The notes under the pieces were generated by a model. The model was not told the origin of the DNA. It was given only the letters and a program-made list of their open reading frames with translations, and did not search any database. Made by a program: the position numbers and the translations under genes. Shown here piece after piece: positions 52,652 to 60,764 of a stretch of DNA of 64,000 bases; the stretch's first letter is position 1; each line of letters starts with the position of its first letter. Source of the DNA: Herbiconiux gentiana (GTDB lineage Bacteria > Actinomycetota > Actinomycetes > Actinomycetales > Microbacteriaceae); assembly GCF_024978135.1 (NCBI RefSeq), contig NZ_JANTEZ010000001.1, positions 620,001 to 684,000 of the forward strand, in the 5' to 3' direction.

Positions 52652-53596
52652 TCAGTTGAGTTTCAGAGTCGCCGCGAACGGTTCGAGTTCGCTGACGTTC
52701 AAGTGGTACGTGACCGCGGTAATCCCCTTGGGCACGGATGACGACTCGATTCGCGGAAAGTTCGAGGTCACATCGAAGGCGAGAGTGTCTCCGAGGACGA
52801 ACCACCACGGTTCATAGAAGGGGTCGCTGACATCGAACCCGATGGTGTCGAGCGCGACCGCCCAGAGCTTCCGAGCGGGCGGGCGGTGATCGATGAATGC
52901 TTCGATCGATGCCACCACATCGAGCAGTGACCGAGCTTGAGGAGATGCTGGCTGGGCCCGTTCCAGCGGCACAACGGCCAGCTGAAGCGTCACATTGGGT
53001 GCTTCCAATTGCTGCAAGCTGGAGATCGTGACGTGCATGGTGGGGCGACGCGCGGACTTCACTTCAACACAGTGCCCAGACGGGAAGATGAAGTCCTTGC
53101 TGTTCCCGAACGGCCCGTTCCAGGATCGCAAGGCACTTTCCGGGTCCTCCCCGGGTTCCAGGATCGACTCCAGGATCAGCAACTCCGCCATTAGACCCCG
53201 GATGGCATCCTCGCCGAGTGCTCGTCGGGGTCTCGAGAGGAACTCTCTGAACTCTTCCAGAGCGTCGTAGAAAGCGCTTACGCTGGAATCGAAGTCCAGC
53301 GCCCGCGAGCTCTGCTCCAGTAGGTGCCTCGTCAGCGCAGCGAATGCAGGCGACACCTCGGCCTCGTAGGATGCGATGCGGATGAAGTGAGGTAGCGCGG
53401 CGTTCCCGGAGCCGATCTCGACGGAGAAACCTTTTCCGCCGTCGATGAAGTAGCCCGGCGGGTGCGGCAGCTCCACCACCAGCGCAGGCTTTCCAGCGAG
53501 ATTCTGAGCGAGCACGTTCAACCACGGATGAGTGAGCTTGATGACCTGGTTGGCGCCCTGGCCGAGCACCGCGACAAGTGCCTCGTCAGAATTCAC
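52652..53596 (-). CDS. PD-(D/E)XK motif protein (DUF4420)
   Basis: 314 residues. The nuclease-like core reads GLMAELLILESIL, then SWNGPFGNSKDFIFPSG and CVEVKSARRP, giving the E, D and ExK residues of a PD-(D/E)XK fold. DUF4420 proteins are found with Z1 and GHKL ATPases in restriction-like operons. The start overlaps the Z1 gene stop (ATGA), and the AIPR gene follows after 17 bases. It is the likely DNA-cutting subunit of the system, although a structural role is possible. Confidence 0.87.
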   Translation of the reverse strand: MNSDEALVAVLGQGANQVIKLTHPWLNVLAQNLAGKPALVVELPHPPGYFIDGGKGFSVEIGSGNAALPHFIRIASYEAEVSPAFAALTRHLLEQSSRALDFDSSVSAFYDALEEFREFLSRPRRALGEDAIRGLMAELLILESILEPGEDPESALRSWNGPFGNSKDFIFPSGHCVEVKSARRPTMHVTISSLQQLEAPNVTLQLAVVPLERAQPASPQARSLLDVVASIEAFIDHRPPARKLWAVALDTIGFDVSDPFYEPWWFVLGDTLAFDVTSNFPRIESSSVPKGITAVTYHLNVSELEPFAATLKLN

Positions 53597-56334
53597 TGGT
53601 CGTCCTCATCTTCGTTGTCCTCTTCGGTCACAGGCAGTCCGAGGTTCGCTCGCACGAAGACCTTATTCGCCACGAAACGCGTGGGTTTGGTTTGCATGAT
53701 CGTGGCCTCGACGTCCAGGGGCAGTGCCGGAAACGCCACAAGTACGGCAATCAGGGGATCATCGCTACCAATAGCCAACGTCGGTGGCTTTCGGGAGTCC
53801 GGAGTCGTGACGAGCGCGAAAACGAGCAGGAGGGGCCTGACCACAAGATTTCTGATCAGTGCTGTCTCAGCCAGCTTCTCTCCCTCTTTCAACCCGACCT
53901 CCAGTTCCGTCACCAGGTCTCGAGGTAAGGAGTTTTTGAGGTCGTTGCCCGCTGCGACTCTTCGGTTTCCGAGTGCCACCTGGGTAGGAGCGCGGGGTTC
54001 CATACGGTTTCGAACACTGCTCTTGAACTCGAGAGACCTCGAAAGCGTGACTACGTCACTTGATCCGCTCACGAACCCCACGTCCCACTCATCGCTGTTC
54101 TGCGCGTCCGAGAGGTACGCCGCAAGTTGCGCGTGTCTGCCCGTGGTGCCTGCCCCGAAGTAGATGTCGGAATCGTGACCGCGAAACCCCATGAAGAATC
54201 TGTGCACGAGATCCGCGGGGACACCCACCCACACGTTCTTGTTCTCACGATCATCCGCGGCTGCGCCGATGGCCGTCACCTCGTCTGCAAGTGCCCTGGC
54301 CGCGTCCAAGTTTCGTTTCCTATCGCTTGGTTTGATCGAAAGGGAGTGCGACTCGAATCGCGCACCATGGATGTTTACGTCCCCCTGCACCTCAACCCCA
54401 TGCTGGCGCTTGTTCGCTGCTGTGATCATGAAGGCTTCGGGGTGCCGCTGCATCTTCAGACCGAATTGGCTGGGCGTCATGTCGAGTGCGTTCATCTGCT
54501 TCAGTGAACTTCGCAAATCCTCCGACACCTCCGCCACGTACTTGAAGAGATCCACGACGTCGGGGTCCATCCATACACGCACCAGATCGCCGTAACCGGG
54601 TCGATAGCCGAACCATCGACCCATCTGCAGCAGAGTGTCCGCGGCCCCGGCTCGGCGCACGAAATAACTCACCTGAAGGCCGTCCAGGGTCAGTCCTCGC
54701 GCAAGCACATCTCCGCCCACGAAGATCTTTGGTTGCAGGTCCTCCTTCGTCCGCTCGTCTCTCGACAGCTCATTCATCCGCTTGTTCCGCGCGGACATCG
54801 TCCTGCTGTTCACGAGTTCGACTCGCACCTCAGGTGCGGAGGTAAGCAGCTCGGTGCGAACTGACTGCCATGCAACTTCAGTCGAGTACTCGCGTTCGAA
54901 CGCTTCCCGAAGCCTTGTGGCCTCCGGGCTTTCACCGGTTGTCGAACCGGATAGTCCGAATTCAGAGAGGATGGCGCGTCTGAACTCATCCACGGCGTCG
55001 GCGACTAGGTCTGCGACTTGTTCTTGAACGTCGTTGAACCTTGAGATGTTCACCATCATCGATGCGGGCTTGGCCTCGCCACCTCGAATCCGTCTGATTG
55101 CAGTGCCGACGAAGAAAGTCGCCATGGCATCCAGCAGACTTTCAGGAAGTTCGTCGAGGCGGGCGGTTCGCCTGTGGTTGAAGGGAAGGACGGCCAAGCA
55201 ATCATTGACTTCCGTGCGAATCGGCCCGCCGGAGTTCGCAGTCTCACCGAAGAAGCGCTCAATGCCGTGATAGTTCGACGGGCTTTCGAGGGCCTGAATG
55301 TAGTCGCGCGGGAACAGATCCTCTTCAAGCTCGTCATCGATGAGGATGTTGGCGAATGGGGTAGCCGTGATTCCAAGATAGGAGTTCCGCCGCGACGACC
55401 CCAGCAGTCTCCTGATCGCTTTGTTAACTGCGGCGACATTGTCCTCTGACTTTGTATTCACAGACGCCCAGTCGGCCTCATCGTCGATTACCACCAGTGG
55501 ATCGGAAAGTCGTCCGTTCTTGCCCTGGCTGGTCAAGTAGGTCGTGAGGTTGGAAAGCACCTTTGCGTTCTTTTTTATGACGAAAACGTTCGGAGTAGAT
55601 TCACCAGCAATGGCGACGACGCCCGCTCGCTGGCTTGCGGCACCGAAGTCAGTTCGAGTTGTTGTGCGGACGTGAGTTCCGAACGACGTATTCTTGCCCA
55701 CTCCTACGCGCGTCCGGTGTGACGTCTCGGACACGTTTTCGAGGATGTAGGAGGAGTCGATCCCAGTTAGATCCGTGTCGATGCGCCGTTGCGTCTGCCG
55801 ACGCAGATCTTCCGTGTGCCCGCCAATGACGACGATAATCTTGTAGCCGTAGTCGATCGCCTTGTTCAGTATGCCCACGTACGTTGCTGTCTTCCCTGAC
55901 TGCACCTCCCCGATAGCGAGCCCGCGCCGGCTCCACTCGCCTCCCTTCAACGGATCCCCCATCAGTTCGACGATTTTGTCCGTCTGTGCGTCGAGTTTGG
56001 AGATCACGTTCGGGCCCCACTCCCGGTTAACTAGGAGTTGACGATAGGCATCCCACCGCGGAAGCTCCGCGTTGGGTTTGCGTTCCGCCAGCCATGGCTC
56101 AAATGTTCGGTTGTCGACGACGCCGTCGCCAATATCGAGCACGACCCTGCGCATCTCCGTTATGCGTCCTACTACATCGTCAACATCCGCCTTCGTGAGG
56201 GACTTGGCCAGGATCGCGGCCAGTCCACGCGCATTAGCCTCCAGGTCCTCGAAGGTGATGGCCTCTTCGTTCAGGATTAGGCCATTGAGGAGATCGAGCA
56301 GTTTCTTCTTCTCGGCTTCTACGACTGATGTCAT
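53593..56334 (-). CDS. Z1-domain helicase-like ATPase
   Basis: 913 residues from the ATG at 56334, which overlaps the upstream stop (ATGA) and has GAGGGGGAC before it. Walker A is GEVQSGKTATYVGI near residue 145, followed by IIVVIGGHTEDLRRQT, and the Walker B-like VVIDDEADWASVNT. The Z1 hallmark region follows: SSRRNSYLGITATPFANILI and GGDVLARGLTLDGLQVSYFV, with YFVRRAGAADTLLQMGRWFG. This is a superfamily 2-like motor typical of MORC-linked restriction systems. It probably moves along DNA for the nuclease partner. Confidence 0.9.
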   Translation of the reverse strand: MTSVVEAEKKKLLDLLNGLILNEEAITFEDLEANARGLAAILAKSLTKADVDDVVGRITEMRRVVLDIGDGVVDNRTFEPWLAERKPNAELPRWDAYRQLLVNREWGPNVISKLDAQTDKIVELMGDPLKGGEWSRRGLAIGEVQSGKTATYVGILNKAIDYGYKIIVVIGGHTEDLRRQTQRRIDTDLTGIDSSYILENVSETSHRTRVGVGKNTSFGTHVRTTTRTDFGAASQRAGVVAIAGESTPNVFVIKKNAKVLSNLTTYLTSQGKNGRLSDPLVVIDDEADWASVNTKSEDNVAAVNKAIRRLLGSSRRNSYLGITATPFANILIDDELEEDLFPRDYIQALESPSNYHGIERFFGETANSGGPIRTEVNDCLAVLPFNHRRTARLDELPESLLDAMATFFVGTAIRRIRGGEAKPASMMVNISRFNDVQEQVADLVADAVDEFRRAILSEFGLSGSTTGESPEATRLREAFEREYSTEVAWQSVRTELLTSAPEVRVELVNSRTMSARNKRMNELSRDERTKEDLQPKIFVGGDVLARGLTLDGLQVSYFVRRAGAADTLLQMGRWFGYRPGYGDLVRVWMDPDVVDLFKYVAEVSEDLRSSLKQMNALDMTPSQFGLKMQRHPEAFMITAANKRQHGVEVQGDVNIHGARFESHSLSIKPSDRKRNLDAARALADEVTAIGAAADDRENKNVWVGVPADLVHRFFMGFRGHDSDIYFGAGTTGRHAQLAAYLSDAQNSDEWDVGFVSGSSDVVTLSRSLEFKSSVRNRMEPRAPTQVALGNRRVAAGNDLKNSLPRDLVTELEVGLKEGEKLAETALIRNLVVRPLLLVFALVTTPDSRKPPTLAIGSDDPLIAVLVAFPALPLDVEATIMQTKPTRFVANKVFVRANLGLPVTEEDNEDEDDQ

Positions 56335-57797
56335 TTGTCCCCCTCGGTCCATACGAGCCCGACGAGCTCGCCAAGATTGTCAACGCGATCGAATGGCTCG
56401 GCTGATCGCAGCATCTGGGTCATCTGCTCAGGAGTGCTCCTACCCAGAGTGCCCATCGAACGGAGGCTGCGAAGTCGCGTGAGGATCTCCTCCTCATCTG
56501 CGCTGGGGCGGACGCTCGGCGCGCGCTTGGACGCTTCGACGTAGAGGTCTCCAGTCGGAAACGACTGCGAGAGGTCAGTCAGAAGGCGCCTGAACTGAGC
56601 CCGGCCCTCCTCTCTCACAGAATCCGCCACGGCGGAGACGACTGGGTGTTCAGGGTTGATCTCGTACCGATAGCCGTCCCTATCAGAGATTTTGTTCCAC
56701 AGGCGAACCACGTTCTGGTCGCTCTCGCGCCTCCCTCGGAACGTATGCACGCGCTTGCTCTTGCCGATCACCTGGTCCATCACCCGCTTGAAATGAACCC
56801 GGAAGGCCTGGGGCGGCTCGGCTCGGGATTTCTTGATGTCGAGTTGCCACAGATGATCCACGGTGTTCGGTATGTCCACGCGGACCCTGGACTGCTTGGA
56901 CAGTTCCTCTCGACGCGCAAGACCGTACCAATGGCCGTAAGAGATTAATCGTTTGTTCCGGTAGATGTAGAAGCCCTGGCGCTCACGCATCCCGTTCCCG
57001 AGATCCCACCGGTCGCGTTCGCTCTTCGAGAGTGCTGAATGATGGGGCAGTGTGAAGGCCTGGAACTCGATGCGCTGACCACCGATGCTCAGCGGCTCTA
57101 CCGGCGACGTCTGCGTCCTGGAGTTGGTCGAGAGGAAAGGATCGAGCGCTTTGACTGGAACGCCGTTTACGAGGATCCTGAGCGGCTTGCGTGTGCCATC
57201 GTCCAGAAAGCGGTGAAAGGTCAGAGAAAGGTGATCCCTGAGGTCTTCCAGCCGTTCCGCCATGACCTGATCCGGTCGCGCCGCAGCACCCAACAAGTAG
57301 TCGAGTTCCTGCCAGACAACCAGCGTTCCGCACTCCCGCTCGAGGAGAGCGTTCGCGTTCGGCAACGTCGAGCAGTCCCTTTCGTTCAGGACCATCAACG
57401 ACCACTCGCCGGTCTGGCGAACGTGATCGATGTCCCATCGGAGCCCAGTGACGACGCCGTCCCGTTTCGTGAGCACTGTGAGCTGGCGCGCCTGGGAGAG
57501 CGAGGCGGTCTTGAGACCGAGGCCGAACCGCCCGAGGTCGCCGCTGGACCTCATGCTGTCTCGGGCGCTTCCAGCCAGTTGCAGAGCCGCACGAGCACCG
57601 TCTGCGCTCATACCGAGACCGTCGTCCAGAAGACTCACGTAGCGAGATTCGACTGGGTCTCCGATGATCTCGATCTGACGCGCTTCGGCGGTGATGCTGT
57701 TGTCCACGAGATCCGCGATTGCGGCGTGAAAGGAGTAGCCGACCGAACGCATGGAATCAAGTAGTTCCACCCCCGGAACCAAGATCTCGTCCTGCAC
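56331..57797 (-). CDS. GHKL ATPase, MORC/MutL-like
   Basis: 488 residues. The N-box is AAIADLVDNSITA, motif II is LLDDGLGMSADG and motif III is GRFGLGLKTASLSQA, the three ATP-lid motifs of GHKL ATPases. A transducer-like region and a linking FYIYRNKRLISYGHWYGL follow, as in bacterial MORC homologs. Family knowledge places such proteins in restriction operons with Z1, DUF4420, Vsr and a cytosine methylase. It is the first minus-strand gene of the operon, divergent from the methyltransferase. ATP-driven dimer clamping on DNA is the expected role. Confidence 0.9.
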   Translation of the reverse strand: MQDEILVPGVELLDSMRSVGYSFHAAIADLVDNSITAEARQIEIIGDPVESRYVSLLDDGLGMSADGARAALQLAGSARDSMRSSGDLGRFGLGLKTASLSQARQLTVLTKRDGVVTGLRWDIDHVRQTGEWSLMVLNERDCSTLPNANALLERECGTLVVWQELDYLLGAAARPDQVMAERLEDLRDHLSLTFHRFLDDGTRKPLRILVNGVPVKALDPFLSTNSRTQTSPVEPLSIGGQRIEFQAFTLPHHSALSKSERDRWDLGNGMRERQGFYIYRNKRLISYGHWYGLARREELSKQSRVRVDIPNTVDHLWQLDIKKSRAEPPQAFRVHFKRVMDQVIGKSKRVHTFRGRRESDQNVVRLWNKISDRDGYRYEINPEHPVVSAVADSVREEGRAQFRRLLTDLSQSFPTGDLYVEASKRAPSVRPSADEEEILTRLRSLRSMGTLGRSTPEQMTQMLRSAEPFDRVDNLGELVGLVWTEGDK

Positions 57798-58052
57798 AGA
57801 AAGCCCCCTCGACTAATGCACTCACAGCCTAGAGGCAGTCACTGACATCAACTGATCGCAGTATACGGTTGTCGATCTAGATGGCTGATTAACGAGGTTC
57901 CGGATGGCCCCGAGGTCCGTGAAGGTTGCGGCGGGGGTCCGACGGCGTGGGCGGGAGAAGCGATATGCTGCTTGTCTACGACCGGCGAGATCCGATGTCG
58001 GAGGGCCGACTGATACTTGGTCCGATCGTGTTTCGTCTGTGAGGGGCAATTC

Positions 58053-59153
58053 GTGGAATTCCAAATGGGAGAGCTCTTCTGCGGGCCTGGGGGAATGGCG
58101 CTCGGAGCGCACAGAGCTGCTGCTGAGATTGAATCCCTGGTTCTGCGCCATGCCTGGGCGAATGACTACGACAGAGACACGGTCGCGACGTACCGATCGA
58201 ACATCCCCGGCGCTACATCCGCTTCAGTGATCGAACAAGACGTCCGCACCCTGAACATCGCTGGTCTCAGCCCGGTGAACGGGTTCGCTTTCGGCTTTCC
58301 GTGCAACGACTTCAGCTCGGTCGGTGATCGCAAGGGCATGACGGGCACATTCGGCCCGCTCTATAAGTACGGGGTGAATGTCCTCGACCAGTTTTCGCCT
58401 GACTGGTTCGTCGCTGAGAACGTCGGCGGTCTCCGCAGCTCGAATGATGGCAGAGCCTTCAAGCAGATCCTCGCCGAGCTGGAAGAGGCTGGGGACCACG
58501 ACGGTTATGTGCTGACCCCGCATCTCTATCGTTTCGAACAGTACGGCCTTCCCCAGAAGCGTCACCGGATCCTCATCGTGGGCGTCAGACGGGACCTCGA
58601 TGTGAAGTTCCGTGTGCCTTCCACGAGGCCGTACGCGGACATTGACAATTCGGTGGGGCATCGTCTCGAAGGTGAGCCAATCGGCCCTCACGTCAAGCAC
58701 AACGAGCGGGCACGCCAGGCATCCCAGGTCATCGAACGACTTCTGCATATCAAGCCTGGGGAGAATGCCTTCACCGCGACGTTGCCGGACCACCTCCGTC
58801 TGAACATCTCCGGGGCAACGATCAGCCAGATCTACCGACGCTTGGAGCGCGACAAGCCGTCTTACACGGTGACCGGTTCCGGCGGCGGAGGAACACACGT
58901 GTATCACTGGGACGAACCGCGGGCCCTGACCAATCGCGAGCGGGCTCGACTTCAGACGTTCCCAGATACCTTCGACTTCGTAGGAGGTCGGGACAGTGTG
59001 CGCAAGCAGATCGGCATGGCAGTGCCGGTCGAAGGTGCGCAGGTGGTCTTCTCAGCGCTCTTCAAGTCGTTCGCGGGCATCGACTATGACGTCACGAGCT
59101 GCAACATGCGCGAGTTCGCTACCCAGCGCAGCTTCGCTCGGCGGGGGTTGTAG
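58053..59153 (+). CDS. DNA (cytosine-5) methyltransferase, Dcm-like
   Basis: 366 residues from a GTG at 58053 with GAGGGG six bases upstream; an ATG at 58065 and a longer TTG frame are alternatives. Motif I is ELFCGPGGMALG, motif IV FGFPCNDFSS (PCN in place of the common PCQ), motif VI VAENVGGL, motif VIII QKRHRILIVG, and the late RERARLQTFPDTF with IGMAVPV as motifs IX-X. It should methylate cytosine at C5 in a short target, protecting host DNA from the divergent operon. The target sequence cannot be read. Confidence 0.92.
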   Translation: MEFQMGELFCGPGGMALGAHRAAAEIESLVLRHAWANDYDRDTVATYRSNIPGATSASVIEQDVRTLNIAGLSPVNGFAFGFPCNDFSSVGDRKGMTGTFGPLYKYGVNVLDQFSPDWFVAENVGGLRSSNDGRAFKQILAELEEAGDHDGYVLTPHLYRFEQYGLPQKRHRILIVGVRRDLDVKFRVPSTRPYADIDNSVGHRLEGEPIGPHVKHNERARQASQVIERLLHIKPGENAFTATLPDHLRLNISGATISQIYRRLERDKPSYTVTGSGGGGTHVYHWDEPRALTNRERARLQTFPDTFDFVGGRDSVRKQIGMAVPVEGAQVVFSALFKSFAGIDYDVTSCNMREFATQRSFARRGL

Positions 59154-59182
59154 CGACCCCGAGATCGCTTCAGAGTTGTCCT

Positions 59183-59626
59183 ATGGCACCGTCGAGCGCA
59201 TCATGGGCGTCGTCGCCCGGCGCACTGGCGACCATGAAGGCGAACATACGCAGGGACACCAAGCCAGAGCTTGAGATGCGAAGGCGTCTGCACGCCCTTG
59301 GGTACCGCTATCGCGTGGACCACCCGCTGAAGGAGACCCCCCGGCGCCGTGCCGATCTGGTGTTCACCCGGTTGAAGCTGGCGATATTCGTGGACGGGTG
59401 CTTCTGGCACGGCTGCCCTAAACACTACATATCTCCCCGTGCGAATTCGGACTACTGGATTCAGAAAGTCGAACGGAACAGAGCGAGGGACGCGGATACG
59501 ACTGCGAGGCTCACTGAGGCCGGATGGCGGGTCTTACGCATCTGGGAGCACGTTCCAGTGGAGGAGGGCGTCTCGATGGTTGAGGCCACGATCGAGAGCC
59601 TCCGCGCCGGGCAGCCGATCCGTTAG
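59183..59626 (+). CDS. vsr: Very short patch repair endonuclease (Vsr)
   Basis: 147 residues. Core motifs are RRDTKPELEMRRRLHALGYR, RRRADLVFTRLKLAIFVDGC, FWHGCPKH and RDADTTARLTEAGWRVLRIW, all typical of Vsr. These nick at T:G mismatches that arise when 5-methylcytosine deaminates. Vsr genes commonly accompany cytosine methylases, and this one follows the methylase by 29 bases. Vsr-like nucleases in MORC/Z1 loci may also serve as restriction subunits. Confidence 0.92.
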   Translation: MAPSSASWASSPGALATMKANIRRDTKPELEMRRRLHALGYRYRVDHPLKETPRRRADLVFTRLKLAIFVDGCFWHGCPKHYISPRANSDYWIQKVERNRARDADTTARLTEAGWRVLRIWEHVPVEEGVSMVEATIESLRAGQPIR

Positions 59627-59659
59627 GGGCCGTTCTGCGATCGCAGCGGACCTTGGGAA

Positions 59660-59674
59660 CGGGCCGCCGGCCCG
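59660..59674. terminator. GC hairpin between convergent genes
   Basis: CGGGCC (59660-59665) pairs perfectly with GGCCCG (59669-59674) around a three-base loop. It lies 34 bases after the vsr stop and 26 bases before the end of the next minus-strand gene, so it may end both transcripts. No U-run follows. Confidence 0.4.
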
Positions 59675-59699
59675 ATTCAAGTCGCGTAGTTCTCCGTGG

Positions 59700-59939
59700 T
59701 TAGTTGGTCAGTTCAGGGAATGCCAGCCGGATCACGTCGATGAGTCGCGCAGCCGAGCGCTTGTCCAGCTGCAAGGACTGACTGCTCTTGGGGCCAGAAA
59801 CACGTTCGTCCGAACCGAACGTCGAGAGATGCAGAATCGAGCCCTGCTCAGACTGGATGATCTGGAACGAGCAGTCCACCTCAGTTGGATGTTCGCGCAC
59901 ATTCTGCGTGCCCTCGCTGATGGATCTGATCCGTGCCAT
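59700..59939 (-). CDS. Small conserved protein of R-M loci, unknown
   Basis: 79 residues: MARIRSISEGTQNVREHPTE, then CSFQIIQSEQGSILHLSTFG and QSLQLDKRSAARLIDVIRLA. This compact beta-then-helix protein resembles a small family seen often near actinobacterial methylase genes and sometimes misnamed methionyl-tRNA formyltransferase. Its role is unknown. It converges on vsr, with the GC hairpin between them. Confidence 0.65.
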   Translation of the reverse strand: MARIRSISEGTQNVREHPTEVDCSFQIIQSEQGSILHLSTFGSDERVSGPKSSQSLQLDKRSAARLIDVIRLAFPELTN

Positions 59940-60149
59940 CCAGTCCCCCGATGTCGATGATGATGCGTCAGACTCTAACGCACCACCAGTTCAGACACAG
60001 AGGGTCATTGGCTCTGCGCACGCCCGCTGACGAGACTTCTGCATCTTTGACCCGCCGACAGGAGTTGCACCTGCACGGCCGCAATCACACGCGCAAACGG
60101 CGGCGTATTGCGCGTCAGGCCGGCGCCGCGAACGCATGAACAGGCACTC

Positions 60150-60527
60150 TCAGTAGAGCTCTGCGTCGGTGGTATTCGCCTTCAACCAGAGCTCATCGGC
60201 ACAGTCCTCCGAGCAGGCTTTCCATGGCAATATTCGAAGCGCCTTGGGAACGCGGATTCCGCAGTTCCGGCAACGGCGCAGTTTGTTGCCGTACCGCAGA
60301 CCAGAGAGGCGGAAAACGGATTCGTCTTTCTTGACGTCGCACGCGCCGAGTGTGGTCCCGGGCAAGTCCGCCCCCTGGACCTTCGGCTCGAGTTCATTCA
60401 CCCAATGTGAGAGCAGACGGATAAGGACTTCCTCCGCGCACAACGCTTGTTCCCACGCCCTATTCTCGAACGCCTCTGCGAGATCTGCGGGGACGAGAAC
60501 CGAGACAAAAGCCGATGCAGGTGTCAT
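60150..60527 (-). CDS. Ribbon-helix-helix-like protein with a zinc ribbon
   Basis: 125 residues from the ATG at 60527. The head FVSVLVPADLAEAF, then LCAEEVLIRLLSHWV has the strand-helix-helix pattern of ribbon-helix-helix DNA-binding proteins. The tail has CRNCGIRVPKAL and CSEDCADELW, a likely C2-C2 zinc site. The family was not recognised. It is divergent from a second ribbon-helix-helix gene across a 74-base gap. The 210 bases between it and the preceding minus-strand gene hold no supported feature. Confidence 0.55.
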   Translation of the reverse strand: MTPASAFVSVLVPADLAEAFENRAWEQALCAEEVLIRLLSHWVNELEPKVQGADLPGTTLGACDVKKDESVFRLSGLRYGNKLRRCRNCGIRVPKALRILPWKACSEDCADELWLKANTTDAELY

Positions 60528-60601
60528 ACCACCTACTCTATATGGTGGATGTACACCCCGCAAGAGCCTCAAATAGAATGGGACTCTGGCACGATGAGTC
60601 A

Positions 60602-60751
60602 ATGCCCAACCAGCCAAAGACGCCGCATAAGTCGTTTCGTATCCCGCCGGAGCTGTATTCAGCTGCTCAGGCAAAGGCAGCGCGGCAAGGGCGCACGCTT
60701 ACCGACGTCGTTAAGGAGTTGCTTCAGGGTTACGTAGACGCAACGGACTAG
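60602..60751 (+). CDS. Ribbon-helix-helix (Arc/CopG-like) protein
   Basis: 49 residues from the ATG at 60602: HKSFRIPPELYSAAQAKAAR then TLTDVVKELLQGYV, a standard CopG/RHH strand, helix, helix pattern. Such small proteins are usually antitoxins or plasmid and phage regulators. No toxin follows; the next gene is convergent and ends 14 bases away. It may be an orphan antitoxin or act with the divergent zinc-ribbon protein. Confidence 0.6.
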   Translation: MPNQPKTPHKSFRIPPELYSAAQAKAARQGRTLTDVVKELLQGYVDATD

Positions 60752-60764
60752 CTTGCGAACGCTC

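Noticed and set aside
59940-60149. Possible tRNA or small RNA in the gap after the 79-residue gene
   Set aside because: No cloverleaf with a T-loop and anticodon stem could be drawn; only scattered short arms were found.
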